From contig JANXRW010000004.1 in NCBI GenBank assembly GCA_025356655.1, positions 1-64,000 on the forward strand: a stretch of 64,000 nucleotides of DNA. The letters are read 5' to 3'. Positions 55,405 through 64,000 of this stretch are shown here, one piece after another. The notes under the pieces are model-generated. The model had not been told where the DNA came from and searched no databases. It saw only the letters and a program-made list of their open reading frames with translations. The translations under genes were made by a program, and so were the position numbers. The first letter of the stretch is position 1. Each line of letters begins with the position of its first letter. Origin of the DNA: Betaproteobacteria bacterium (lineage in GTDB: Bacteria; Pseudomonadota; Gammaproteobacteria; Burkholderiales; SHXO01).

Positions 55405-56580
55405 TCAGGAAATGAAGCGGACTTCGGGCAGGGGGAACCCGTTGAACTGGCTCGCATAGGCCGTGGTGTAGGCGCCGGCATTGGGGATATACACAAAATC
55501 ATCCGCCACTAGATCCTCGGGGAGCAACTGATCGCGCATGACGATATCCACCGAATCGCAGGTGGGTCCTGCCACGCACCAGGAAGTGGGTGCGCCCTGG
55601 CGGTCGGTGAGCACGTTGTACTCCAGCCCTTCGACCGTCTCGATGATGCCACCAAACATGCCCGCATCCAGATAGGCCCAGCGCTTGCCCGCCCGGGTGG
55701 CCGTTCCGACCACGCGGCAGACGAACCAGCCGGCATCGGAGACCAGAAAGCGACCGGGCTCGGCCATCACCCGCACCGAGGGTGGCAGGTCCTCCAGGGC
55801 GCGCGTGATCACCGCACCAATGGCCTCAATGGACGGGATGGCCTTGGTGTGCTGCACCGGGTAGCCGCCGCCCAAGTTCAGCAGGCGCGGGTTCAGGCCC
55901 ATGAGGCGCATCTTGCGCATGAGGCGCTTGGCGCTCTCGATGCCCACACGCCAATTCTCCGGGTTGCGGCACTGCGAGCCCACGTGGAAGGTGACGCCCG
56001 CCAGATCCGCCCCCAGGCGAGCTGCCTCGGCGATGATGTCGTCGGCCTCGCTCGGATGGGCGCCGAACTTACCCGACAGCGGCCAGTCGCTTCCCACATT
56101 GGGCGCATCGATGCGCACGTAGAGCTTCGCATCGGCCTTCACCGACACCACCTTCGCCAGTTCCTCGAGGCTGTCCACCACGTACCATTCGACGCCACGT
56201 GCCGCGGCCACCTGCAGGAACGCGCGGGATTTCATGGGGTTGCTGTAGTAGATCTCGGCCGCGGGTACGCCCAGGGAGAGCAGCAGATCCAGTTCCGAGA
56301 TGGACGCGATCTCGAATCCGCAACCCTCTTCGATCAGCGTCCGCAGCACGCGGGGATCGGGATTGGCCTTAACGGCGTAGTGCGGATGGACCCGGGGCAT
56401 GGCCGCGTGGAAGCGGCGGCATTTAGTGCGGATGATGTCCGCGTCGAGCAGGAGGACGGGCTTTTCGTAGGCGCGGTCGATGGCCTGCTTGACCGCAGGG
56501 AACGGGATGCTGACTTCAGCGGGAGTGTCGAGCGCGGGCTCGGAGGGGGATTCGGTGTACAGCGCACGGCGCAGAGGCAT
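55405..56580 (-). CDS. Type III (alanine racemase-fold) ornithine/lysine decarboxylase
   Basis: HYAVKANPDPRVLRTLIEEGCGFEIAS; HVGSQC; NLGGGYPV; EPGRFLV; CVAGPTCDSVDIV; NAGAYTTAYASQFNGF. Confidence 0.9.
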   Translation of the reverse strand: MPLRRALYTESPSEPALDTPAEVSIPFPAVKQAIDRAYEKPVLLLDADIIRTKCRRFHAAMPRVHPHYAVKANPDPRVLRTLIEEGCGFEIASISELDLLLSLGVPAAEIYYSNPMKSRAFLQVAAARGVEWYVVDSLEELAKVVSVKADAKLYVRIDAPNVGSDWPLSGKFGAHPSEADDIIAEAARLGADLAGVTFHVGSQCRNPENWRVGIESAKRLMRKMRLMGLNPRLLNLGGGYPVQHTKAIPSIEAIGAVITRALEDLPPSVRVMAEPGRFLVSDAGWFVCRVVGTATRAGKRWAYLDAGMFGGIIETVEGLEYNVLTDRQGAPTSWCVAGPTCDSVDIVMRDQLLPEDLVADDFVYIPNAGAYTTAYASQFNGFPLPEVRFIS

Positions 56581-56600
56581 CTGCTTCTCCTTGGGAGACG

Positions 56601-56666
56601 CTACGTGACGGGGATGTGAAGGTTGCTCAGGTCGACGCAGGGGAAGTAGTTCCTTTGGCTTGTCAT
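56601..56666 (-). CDS. 21-aa leader/short ORF upstream of the decarboxylase
   Basis: ATG 56666 to TAG 56601: MTSQRNYFPCVDLSNLHIPVT*; SD AGAGGAGGT just upstream; ends 20 nt before the decarboxylase ATG; absent from the ORF track because of length. Confidence 0.6.
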   Translation of the reverse strand: MTSQRNYFPCVDLSNLHIPVT

Positions 56667-56717
56667 GATGACCTCCTCTGAGGATAGTACGGCGGACCGC
56701 CAGTCAGGCGCCGGGCC

Positions 56718-56746
56718 ATTATAGGGCCAACTCACCGGGAATCCAA
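56718..56746 (-). promoter_or_regulatory. Sigma-70-type promoter for the short ORF-decarboxylase transcript
   Basis: Minus strand TTGGAT, 17 nt, TATAAT (perfect -10). Confidence 0.7.
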
Positions 56747-56819
56747 CGCGTTGTTCCGGGCGTACACAAGGCCCCTGGTCGGGCCGGGCGCAAGAGTTGT
56801 GCCCACCCCACGGCTGCGC

Positions 56820-58229
56820 TCAGGTCTTGGGCAGGGTGACCCCGCGCTGCCCCTGGTATTTCCCGCCCCGGTCGCTATAGGACACCTCGCAAATATCATC
56901 GGCATCGGCTTCCAGAAAAATCATCTGGGCGACACCCTCGTTGGCGTAGATGCGCGCGGGCAAGGGCGTGGTGTTGGAGAACTCCAGTGTCACGTGGCCT
57001 TCCCACTCCGGCTCCAGGGGCGTGACGTTGACGATGATGCCGCAACGCGCGTAGGTGGAGTTATGCACCACCAGATCGGCCGCGAGGAAATTGCGCAGCC
57101 GCGGCACGCTGATATCGTAGACCTCCGCCGCTCCCGCCGGGGTGATGCGTGCCACTTGGTCCCAGTAGAGATCGCCCGCCGGTGCCTGTGCGGAGACGGA
57201 AGTTCCACCCACCACCTGCCAACGCACCGCCGCGCGCGCCGCCTCCCCCAGCAGCCATGCCGTCGCAGCCGTGCCCGCAGGCAAATCCAGTCCGTCCAAC
57301 AGGGCCTGGGCATCGCAGGGCTCGGCCGGTTGCAGCGCCCAGTCCCCGGCCAGCGGCAGCAGGCGGGTGAAACACCCGAGGCGCAGAAATAAATGGTGCA
57401 GGCCTTCCGCCCGCTCGCGATCCCCGGCCGCGAGCATGAATCCGGCCGCCTGCTCCATCGCGGCCGCCAGGAGGTAAGCGCGCAGGAAGGCCCGCAAATC
57501 CCCGGGGGCGGCGCGAAAGACCGCGGCGGGCAGACCAGCGCCGGCACCGGCGCGAGCCCATTCACGCCCGAGCCCAGCGGCCCCGGGAAGCGCGTCGCGC
57601 CCGGGCGAGGGGATGCGTCGGGCGGCGGCGATCCGGTCCCCAGGGCGCAGGTCCTCCAACGCCGCCCACCCACTCGGCTGCCGGAAGGGATGGTTTGCAG
57701 TGGCACGGATGCGCAGGCCGGCTCGGGTTTCCAATTCGAACACGGGCCTACGGCCCTGGGCGAGCAGGGCAGACACCCCCGCCGCGGCGATGCGCCCGCC
57801 GGCGAGTCCGAAGGTCCGGCGACCGAAACCCATTTGCTCCAGGGGCAGGCGCTCGCCGCTAGCGGCGTCCACCACCAGGGTATCCCCCGTGAGGCACTTC
57901 CCCAGGCAGATGGTCAGCACGTTGCGCGGAATGCGGAAGGACTCCACCGTGCGCGCCAGGGCGAAGGAATTGGGGGGGATGATGCAGGAGTCGCCGCTCA
58001 CGTCGACGAAGGAGCGCGGATCGAAGTTCTTCGGGTCGACGATGGTGCTGTTGATGTCGGTGAAAAGCTTGAACTCATTGGAGCAACGCACGTCGTAGCC
58101 ATAGCTGGAGGTGCCGTAGGACACCACGCGGTTGCCGTTGACCTCCTTCACCTGGCCCGACTCGAAGGGGTCGATCATGCCCTGCTCCAGCGCCATGCGC
58201 CGGATCCAGCGGTCGGACTTGATGCTCAT
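56820..58229 (-). CDS. dcd: dCTP deaminase precursor containing an in-frame intein
   Basis: N-extein MSIKSDRWIRRMALEQGMIDPF...PRNVLTICLGK; C-extein STYARCGIIVNVTPLEPEWEGHVTLEFSNTTPLPARIYANEGVAQM...YQGQRGVTLPKT; together a normal Dcd; ATG 58229. Confidence 0.95.
   Translation of the reverse strand: MSIKSDRWIRRMALEQGMIDPFESGQVKEVNGNRVVSYGTSSYGYDVRCSNEFKLFTDINSTIVDPKNFDPRSFVDVSGDSCIIPPNSFALARTVESFRIPRNVLTICLGKCLTGDTLVVDAASGERLPLEQMGFGRRTFGLAGGRIAAAGVSALLAQGRRPVFELETRAGLRIRATANHPFRQPSGWAALEDLRPGDRIAAARRIPSPGRDALPGAAGLGREWARAGAGAGLPAAVFRAAPGDLRAFLRAYLLAAAMEQAAGFMLAAGDRERAEGLHHLFLRLGCFTRLLPLAGDWALQPAEPCDAQALLDGLDLPAGTAATAWLLGEAARAAVRWQVVGGTSVSAQAPAGDLYWDQVARITPAGAAEVYDISVPRLRNFLAADLVVHNSTYARCGIIVNVTPLEPEWEGHVTLEFSNTTPLPARIYANEGVAQMIFLEADADDICEVSYSDRGGKYQGQRGVTLPKT
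57060..57896 (-). mobile_element. Intein (279 aa) inserted in Dcd
   Basis: Block A CLTGDTLVVDAASGERLPLEQM; block B ELETRAGLRIRATANHPFRQPSGWAALEDLRPGDRIA; blocks F/G VYDISVPRLRNFLAADLVVHN, then +1 Ser. Confidence 0.95.
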
Positions 58230-58254
58230 GCCGGGACACCCCCGTCGGTTCGGC

Positions 58255-59346
58255 TCACGTGTTCTTGATGACGATCTTCGGAAAACTTTCGCTGAAGTCC
58301 TGGGCGCGCTCGGCGATGCGCGCGGCCATGCGCCGGGCGATTGCACGAAAGGCGCCGGCCAGCGCGCCGTCGGGATCAGCAACCACGGTGGGATTGCCGG
58401 AGTCCGCCTGCTCGCGGATGCGGATGTCCAGCGGCAGCGAGCCCAACAACTCAACCCCCTCCTCCTGGGCGAGCCGCTCCCCACCGCCGCCGCCGAAGAT
58501 GTGTTCCTCGTGGCCACAGGCGGAACATCGATGCGTGCTCATGTTTTCCACCACGCCGAGAATGGGCACATTCACCTTCTCGAACATCTTTAATCCCTTT
58601 CGGGCGTCCAGGAGCGCAATGTCCTGGGGCGTGGTGACGATCACGGCACCGGTGACGGGAACCTTCTGTGCCAGCGTGAGTTGGATGTCGCCGGTGCCGG
58701 GCGGCATGTCCACGATGAGGTAATCGAGATCGCGCCAGCGCGTGTCGCGCAGCAGTTGCTCCAGGGCCTGCGTGACCATGGGGCCGCGCCAGACCATGGG
58801 CTGCTCCGCATCGATCAAGAATCCGATGGACATGCCCTGCACGCCGTGGCTCAACAACGGCTCGAGCGTCTTGCCGTCGGCTGACTCCGGCCGCTGGCCC
58901 GCCAGTCCCAGCATCTGCGGCTGCGACGGCCCGTAGATGTCGGCATCGAGCAGGCCCACGCTGGCCCCTTCGGCGGCGAGCGCCAGGGCCAGGTTCACCG
59001 CCACAGTGGACTTGCCCACGCCGCCCTTGCCGGAGGCGACCGCAACGATGTTACGCACACCGGGGACGAGCGGCATGGGGCGCTGCACGGCATGGGAGAC
59101 GATCTTCACGCTGACCTCGGCCTGCGCGGCAGTGACGCCGGGGATCTGCCGTAGGCGCGCTTCGATCTGTTCACGAACCGACCCCAGCACGCTGCGCGCG
59201 GGATAACCCAGCACGACTTCCACCCGGACGGCTCCCCCGTCCACGTGGATCGCCCCGACGGTCTTGCCGGTGACGTAATCCCGTCCGGTGGTGGGATCCA
59301 CGGTCTGGCTCAGGGCACTCTGGACATCGGCATGACTCACTGACAC
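58255..59346 (-). CDS. apbC: Iron-sulfur cluster carrier protein (Mrp/ApbC P-loop ATPase)
   Basis: IVAVASGKGGVGKSTVAVNLALAL; CSACGHEEHIFG; GTG start at 59346 suggested. Confidence 0.94.
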   Translation of the reverse strand: MSVSHADVQSALSQTVDPTTGRDYVTGKTVGAIHVDGGAVRVEVVLGYPARSVLGSVREQIEARLRQIPGVTAAQAEVSVKIVSHAVQRPMPLVPGVRNIVAVASGKGGVGKSTVAVNLALALAAEGASVGLLDADIYGPSQPQMLGLAGQRPESADGKTLEPLLSHGVQGMSIGFLIDAEQPMVWRGPMVTQALEQLLRDTRWRDLDYLIVDMPPGTGDIQLTLAQKVPVTGAVIVTTPQDIALLDARKGLKMFEKVNVPILGVVENMSTHRCSACGHEEHIFGGGGGERLAQEEGVELLGSLPLDIRIREQADSGNPTVVADPDGALAGAFRAIARRMAARIAERAQDFSESFPKIVIKNT

Positions 59347-59456
59347 GGTGCGCTTCCTTGGGCGTTGCGAGAGAGGGGATTCTACCACTGCGTCCCCGCC
59401 TGGCCCTGTCCCGGGCCCCGGTTTGCTAGACTTGCCCCTTTGTTGCGGATGCGTCC

Positions 59457-61538
59457 ATGGCCTCTCGGAAGATTCTCGTCACCTCGGCACTGCCCTACGC
59501 CAACGGCAGCATCCACCTCGGGCACCTGGTCGAGTACATCCAGACCGACATCTGGGTGCGGTTCCAAAAAATGCGCGGCCATGAGGTCCACTACGTCTGC
59601 GCCGACGACACGCACGGCACCGCCATCATGCTGCGCGCCGAGCAGGAGGGCATCTCCCCCGAGGCCTTGATCAGCCGGGTCTGGGAGGAGCATCGCGCCG
59701 ACTTTGCCGGCTTCGGCGTGGGCTTCGACAACTTCCACAGCACCCACTCCGGGGAGACGCGGGCACTCGCGGAGGATATTTACCTGCGGCTGAAGGATCG
59801 CGGGCTGATCGCCGTGCGGCCGGTGGAGCAGTTCTACGATCCGATGAAGGCCATGTTCCTGCCGGACCGCTTCATCAAGGGCCAATGCCCCAAATGCAAC
59901 TCCAAGGACCAGTACGGGGATAACTGCGAGGTCTGCGGCGCCACCTACGCACCCACGGACTTGGTGGAGCCTTACTCGGTGGTTTCCGGGGCGAAGCCCG
60001 AACTGCGTACCTCCGAGCACCATTTTTTTGCCTTATCGGACCCGCAGTGCCGGGAATTCCTCGAGCACTGGACGCAGGCGGACGACCACCTGCAGGAAGA
60101 GGCGCGCAATAAGATCCGCGAATGGTTCGACCAGGGCCTCGGGGATTGGGACATATCCCGCGATGCGCCCTATTTCGGGTTCGAAATCCCCGGTGCGCCC
60201 GGCAAATATTTCTACGTCTGGCTCGACGCCCCGATCGGCTACCTGGGTAGTTTCCAGAATCTGGCGCAGCGGACCGGCCTGGATTTCGAGGCCTGGGCAA
60301 GGCCCGGCCCCGGCGTCGAGATGGTCCACTTCATCGGCAAGGACATTCTCTACTTCCACGCGCTATTCTGGCCTGCCATGCTGCGCTTCGCCGGCTACCG
60401 CACCCCGCACCGGGTTTTCGCGCACGGCTTCCTCACGGTGGACGGACAGAAGATGTCCAAGTCCCGGGGTACCTTCATCACGGCGGGGAGTTACCTCAGC
60501 GAGGGCTTGGACCCGGAGTGGCTACGCTACTACTATGCGGCGAAGCTCAACGCCACGATGGAAGACATCGACCTGAGCCTCGGCGACTTCGTCGCGCGCG
60601 TCAACAGCGACCTCGTGGGCAAGTACATCAACATCGCCAGTCGCAGTGCCGGATTCATCACCCGGCTCTTCGAGGCGCGCCTGTCGGCCCATCCGGACCG
60701 CCCGAGCGTGCTCGAGCGCCTTCTCGACCCGGCCACCTGGGACTTGGTGGGCCAGCTCTACGAGGCGCGCGAATTCAGCAAAGCCGTGCGCGAGATCATG
60801 GCGCTCACCGATCTCGCCAACCAGTACGTGGACGCGCAGAAGCCCTGGGAACTGGCGAAGCAAGAAGGCGAGCGCGAGCGCTTGCACCAGGTCTGCAGCG
60901 CAAGCCTGAATCTCTTCTGGCTGCTCTCGGTCTATCTGCGTCCGATCCTCCCCCGCGTGAGTGCGGAGGCAGCGACGCTGCTTGGTCTGGGCGCCGAGCA
61001 GATGGCCTGGGGTCAAACCCAGGCGCTCGGCGCGCAGCCCATCCGGCCGTACCGCCACCTGCTGACCCGCGTGGACCCCAAGCAGGTGGAAGCGCTCGTG
61101 GAAGCCAACCGCCCGACCATGCAGCCCGCCGCCGTGGCTAACACCACCGCAGCGCGTGCAGCCAAGCCCCAGGAGAAAACCGCCGTGGAAGCCCCTCCCG
61201 CAAGCACCAGCAGCACGATCACGATCGATGACTTCAACAAGGTGGAACTGCGCGTGGCGCGCATCGTTTCGGCCACGCACGTGGACGGCGCGGAGAAACT
61301 GCTCAGGCTGGAGTTGGACCTGGGTGGCGAGCGCCGTCAGGTGTTTGCCGGAATCAAGTCGGCCTACGATCCAGCGGTGCTCGAGGGGCGCCTCACGGTA
61401 ATGGTTGCGAACCTGCAACCGCGCAAGATGCGCTTCGGCGAGTCCCAGGGCATGGTCCTCGCGGCCAGCGGCGAGGGCCCCGGGATCTTCCTATTGGCGC
61501 CCGACGACGGCGCCCAACCCGGCATGCGCGTCAAGTAA
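59457..61538 (+). CDS. metG: Methionyl-tRNA synthetase
   Basis: [40 protein letters not shown]-terminal EMAP/tRNA-binding domain. Confidence 0.97.
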   Translation: MASRKILVTSALPYANGSIHLGHLVEYIQTDIWVRFQKMRGHEVHYVCADDTHGTAIMLRAEQEGISPEALISRVWEEHRADFAGFGVGFDNFHSTHSGETRALAEDIYLRLKDRGLIAVRPVEQFYDPMKAMFLPDRFIKGQCPKCNSKDQYGDNCEVCGATYAPTDLVEPYSVVSGAKPELRTSEHHFFALSDPQCREFLEHWTQADDHLQEEARNKIREWFDQGLGDWDISRDAPYFGFEIPGAPGKYFYVWLDAPIGYLGSFQNLAQRTGLDFEAWARPGPGVEMVHFIGKDILYFHALFWPAMLRFAGYRTPHRVFAHGFLTVDGQKMSKSRGTFITAGSYLSEGLDPEWLRYYYAAKLNATMEDIDLSLGDFVARVNSDLVGKYINIASRSAGFITRLFEARLSAHPDRPSVLERLLDPATWDLVGQLYEAREFSKAVREIMALTDLANQYVDAQKPWELAKQEGERERLHQVCSASLNLFWLLSVYLRPILPRVSAEAATLLGLGAEQMAWGQTQALGAQPIRPYRHLLTRVDPKQVEALVEANRPTMQPAAVANTTAARAAKPQEKTAVEAPPASTSSTITIDDFNKVELRVARIVSATHVDGAEKLLRLELDLGGERRQVFAGIKSAYDPAVLEGRLTVMVANLQPRKMRFGESQGMVLAASGEGPGIFLLAPDDGAQPGMRVK

Positions 61539-61539
61539 C

Positions 61540-61842
61540 GTGGGCACCGAAGCTCCCCAGCGCCGCCAGGTGCGCGCCTACGGCCGGGTCCAGGGCGTAG
61601 GATTCCGTCAGGCGCTACGCGAGGAGGCGGCAAACCTGCAGGTCACCGGCTGGGTGCGCAATCGCAGCGACGGCTCCGTAGAAGCCATGCTCCAGGGCAG
61701 CGCAGAGGCGGTGGATGCGTTGCTGGCCTGGATCCGCGTGGGCCCGCCAGGGGCCAGCGTCGAGCGCGTGGACGTCGCCCCGGATGCCGGCGAGCACCCG
61801 GGCGGCGAGCATCACGGCTTCGCGCACCTCCCCACCGAGTAG
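61540..61842 (+). CDS. acyP: Acylphosphatase
   Basis: VRAYGRVQGVGFRQALREEAANLQVTGWVRNRSDGSVEAMLQG; GTG start at 61540. Confidence 0.92.
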   Translation: MGTEAPQRRQVRAYGRVQGVGFRQALREEAANLQVTGWVRNRSDGSVEAMLQGSAEAVDALLAWIRVGPPGASVERVDVAPDAGEHPGGEHHGFAHLPTE

Positions 61843-61877
61843 GCCGCCCGAGTAGGCCCCCCCCGGGGACAGGGCGC

Positions 61878-62927
61878 TCAGGGGCGGGCGGCGTGGAACA
61901 CGAAGGACTGGCTCTTGATGTCCAGGTGCTCGAAGCCGGAGAAGCCCGCTTCGCGCACCAAGTCTCCCGTGCGGGCCGGCCCCAGGCAGGTGCCGAGCCC
62001 CGGCCCGCCGTTGGCCAGGGACTGCGTCATGCAGTGGAACACGGAGAAGCCGTAGAACATGGTTGCCATGGGGTTGCGGTTGTCTTCCAGTCGGTCGGCC
62101 ACCTTCGGCTCGACGATGAACAGAACCCCGTCGGGCTTCAGCAGGCGGCGAATCTCCTGCAGGGTTTGTACCGGGGCCGCGAAATCATGCACGCAGTCGC
62201 AAACGGTGATGAGGTCGAACCCGTCCCCACGCGCGACCTCACCGGTCGTCTGCGCCAAAAATTGTACCTGCGCGCCCACGGCTTGTGCGGCCGCCTGCGC
62301 CTGGGCGATGGATTCACCGTCCGGATCCAGGCCAAAGATCTGCGCTTGCGGGAACGCTTGCGCCAAGGCCACGCAAACGCGCCCGGCCCCGCAGCCCACG
62401 TCCAGGGCGCGGCCGCCGGCCTCCAGGCGCCCGACCACCTCCGGCAGCGCCCTTAACCAGTAACTCGCGAAGCGCTGCTCGTACTGGCCACGGTTGACCA
62501 GATCCAGCGCCACCACCCCTTCGGGCCCGAAATCCGAAAAGGGCACGCCGCCACCGTGACGGAATGCTTCGGCGACGCGCGGCGCGGCCTTGAGCAGCAC
62601 CGTGGCCATGGAGAACAGGCCCCCCATGTAGTGGTCCGTGCCGTCCGAGGCCAGGAGGTAGGCCTGCTCCTCCGGCAAGCTAAAGGTCTGCGCCGCCGGA
62701 TCGTAGGTGAGATAGCCTGCGCAGGCCATGCCCTTGAGCCACTCCTCAACGTAGCGCGGCTGCAGTCCGGAGGCGTCGACCACCGCCTGCAGGGCCATCG
62801 GGCCCTTGTCATGCATGGCGGTGAACAGGCCCGTCGTGGCCCCCACGTAGCACAGCCCCACGGTCATAGCCCCGGCCATGTCGGCGAAGATCTTGTCGGC
62901 CGCAGCCTTCAGTAGTTGTTTATCCAT
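61878..62927 (-). CDS. Class I SAM-dependent methyltransferase with N-terminal winged-helix region
   Basis: GRALDVGCGAGRVCVALAQAFPQAQIFGLDPD; N-terminal VDASGLQPRYVEEWLKGMACAGYLTYD; ATG 62927. Confidence 0.88.
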   Translation of the reverse strand: MDKQLLKAAADKIFADMAGAMTVGLCYVGATTGLFTAMHDKGPMALQAVVDASGLQPRYVEEWLKGMACAGYLTYDPAAQTFSLPEEQAYLLASDGTDHYMGGLFSMATVLLKAAPRVAEAFRHGGGVPFSDFGPEGVVALDLVNRGQYEQRFASYWLRALPEVVGRLEAGGRALDVGCGAGRVCVALAQAFPQAQIFGLDPDGESIAQAQAAAQAVGAQVQFLAQTTGEVARGDGFDLITVCDCVHDFAAPVQTLQEIRRLLKPDGVLFIVEPKVADRLEDNRNPMATMFYGFSVFHCMTQSLANGGPGLGTCLGPARTGDLVREAGFSGFEHLDIKSQSFVFHAARP

Positions 62928-62940
62928 CAGTACTCCGGTG

Positions 62941-63453
62941 TTATTGGGACTTCGGTTTGAGCAATCCCTCGCGGGCCAGGGCCTCAAAGAGGCGCCGTTC
63001 AATGCCGGGGCCAGCCGTCTGCAGCCATTGCTGTACCGCCCCGGTAGCCTCCCCCACCAGCCGCGGCATGACCGTGATCACCTTGCGTCCGAGGGCACTC
63101 TCGTAGAAGGCGTTCAGGTCCCGCAGTTCCTGCAGGGTAAAGGCGGCGTCGTACGACAGGATCTGCTGCCGGCTCATGGGCCCACCCGGCGCGAAAAACT
63201 CCTCCAGGCTCGCCTCCAGTTCCGCCTTCATGACTTCGCGCGCGCGATCGGGTAAGTCCGGCTGATTGCTACGCAGGGCCTGGAGTCCGGCGTCGAGTAG
63301 GCTGCTAGTCAACTGGCGACGCACGGCCGCCACCCCGCTGAGATTGAGGAGTCGCTCGATCTGCACCCGCTTGGCGGGGTCCACCTCCTCCGCCCCTTTC
63401 GCGCAGGGCGCGAGCAGCAGGCACAGGAGAATGAGCAAACAGCGTCGCGCCAT
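62941..63453 (-). CDS. Secreted DUF2059-like protein
   Basis: Signal peptide MARRCLLILLCLLLAPCAKG; FTLQELRDLNAFYESALGRKVITVMPRL. Confidence 0.7.
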   Translation of the reverse strand: MARRCLLILLCLLLAPCAKGAEEVDPAKRVQIERLLNLSGVAAVRRQLTSSLLDAGLQALRSNQPDLPDRAREVMKAELEASLEEFFAPGGPMSRQQILSYDAAFTLQELRDLNAFYESALGRKVITVMPRLVGEATGAVQQWLQTAGPGIERRLFEALAREGLLKPKSQ

Positions 63454-63457
63454 GGCG

Positions 63458-63961
63458 TCACTCCGGATTTTGGGTTGCGAGGGGAGGCGGGAAGAGGCCC
63501 TGCATGCGATCCAGGAAAGCAGCCACCCCGGCCTCGCCCTCGCGCGGCGCCCAGGGTGCCCGCTCGGTCTCGTGCAAGGGGAGGAAAGGACCGGCCTTGG
63601 CTTCCAGGAACACCGAACCGGGCTCAAGGGCAAGCAGGGTGTGCCACGTCCCGGCTTCGATGTTGATACCGAGAACAGGTCCGTCGGCCGTCAGACACGC
63701 CCTTTGCAGCACCTCCCCCGCGTCACTGAAGATCACCACCCCGAAGCGGCCGCGCAGCACGGTGATGGTTTCGGACTTGCCGGGGTCCAGGTGCCGGTGA
63801 GGGGCAACGTAGGAGCCCGGCTCCACGGCATTGAGCAGGCGGTGGCAGCGCTCGGCGTCGTCCCCGTGGAAGTTCAGGTTGCGCCGACCCCGGGCACTGG
63901 CACGGGCAAGGGCCGAGGCCTGGTTGAGCAGGACGGTGTCGATGAGGGTGATGGGCGCCAT
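63458..63961 (-). CDS. WbuC-like cupin-fold metalloprotein
   Basis: RRNLNFHGDDAERCHRLLNAVEPGSYVAPHRHLDPGKSETITVLRGRFGVVIF. Confidence 0.8.
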   Translation of the reverse strand: MAPITLIDTVLLNQASALARASARGRRNLNFHGDDAERCHRLLNAVEPGSYVAPHRHLDPGKSETITVLRGRFGVVIFSDAGEVLQRACLTADGPVLGINIEAGTWHTLLALEPGSVFLEAKAGPFLPLHETERAPWAPREGEAGVAAFLDRMQGLFPPPLATQNPE

Positions 63962-64000
63962 AGCACGGGCAAAAAGCGGCAGTCTCTTCTTTTAACCGCC

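Noticed and set aside
57061-57706. Alternative minus-strand ORFs (166-238 aa) within the intein
   Set aside because: Out-of-frame shadows of the intein reading frame; not a nested free-standing endonuclease gene.

Overview
High-GC bacterial chromosomal window, most like a betaproteobacterium judging by gene content and order (inference). About 90% is conserved housekeeping sequence: dapB-bamE/fur, recN-nadK, hrcA-hemH-grpE-dnaK-dnaJ, a GGDEF/EAL gene, cysS, a TPR protein plus L,D-transpeptidase, two cyclophilins, lpxH, an ABC exporter, pal, metZ-purF-cvpA-SPOR-folC-accD-trpA-trpB-trpF-truA-fimV-asd-leuB-leuD-entericidin-leuC, an MFS transporter, aroC, an M17 aminopeptidase, thyA-folA, dcd-apbC/metG and acyP. 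Accessory or decayed sequence lies at 1-1.75 kb (IS remnants), 20.45-21.3 kb (Rhs/YD-repeat remnant), 23.2-24.6 kb (transposase/primase fragments, XRE, frameshifted ORF6N) and 25.5-26.1 kb (decayed PEP-CTERM-like gene). Strongest finding: dcd (dCTP deaminase) is interrupted in frame by a 279-aa intein (57060-57896). It has intact splicing residues (Cys1, TxxH, HN, +1 Ser), an apparently eroded homing-endonuclease region, and sits exactly before the serine that aligns with a catalytic Ser of E. coli Dcd. Second: a 21-codon ORF (MTSQRNYFPCVDLSNLHIPVT) with a near-consensus promoter and Shine-Dalgarno directly precedes an ornithine-decarboxylase-like gene; it is a candidate leader or effector peptide. 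Third: a FecR-domain protein with a possible TbpB-like C-terminal barrel next to a TPR/DUF560 (Slam-like) outer-membrane protein, a candidate effector-translocator pair. No rRNA, tRNA or CRISPR array was recognised. All calls come from reading the sequence and ORF track; no searches were run.
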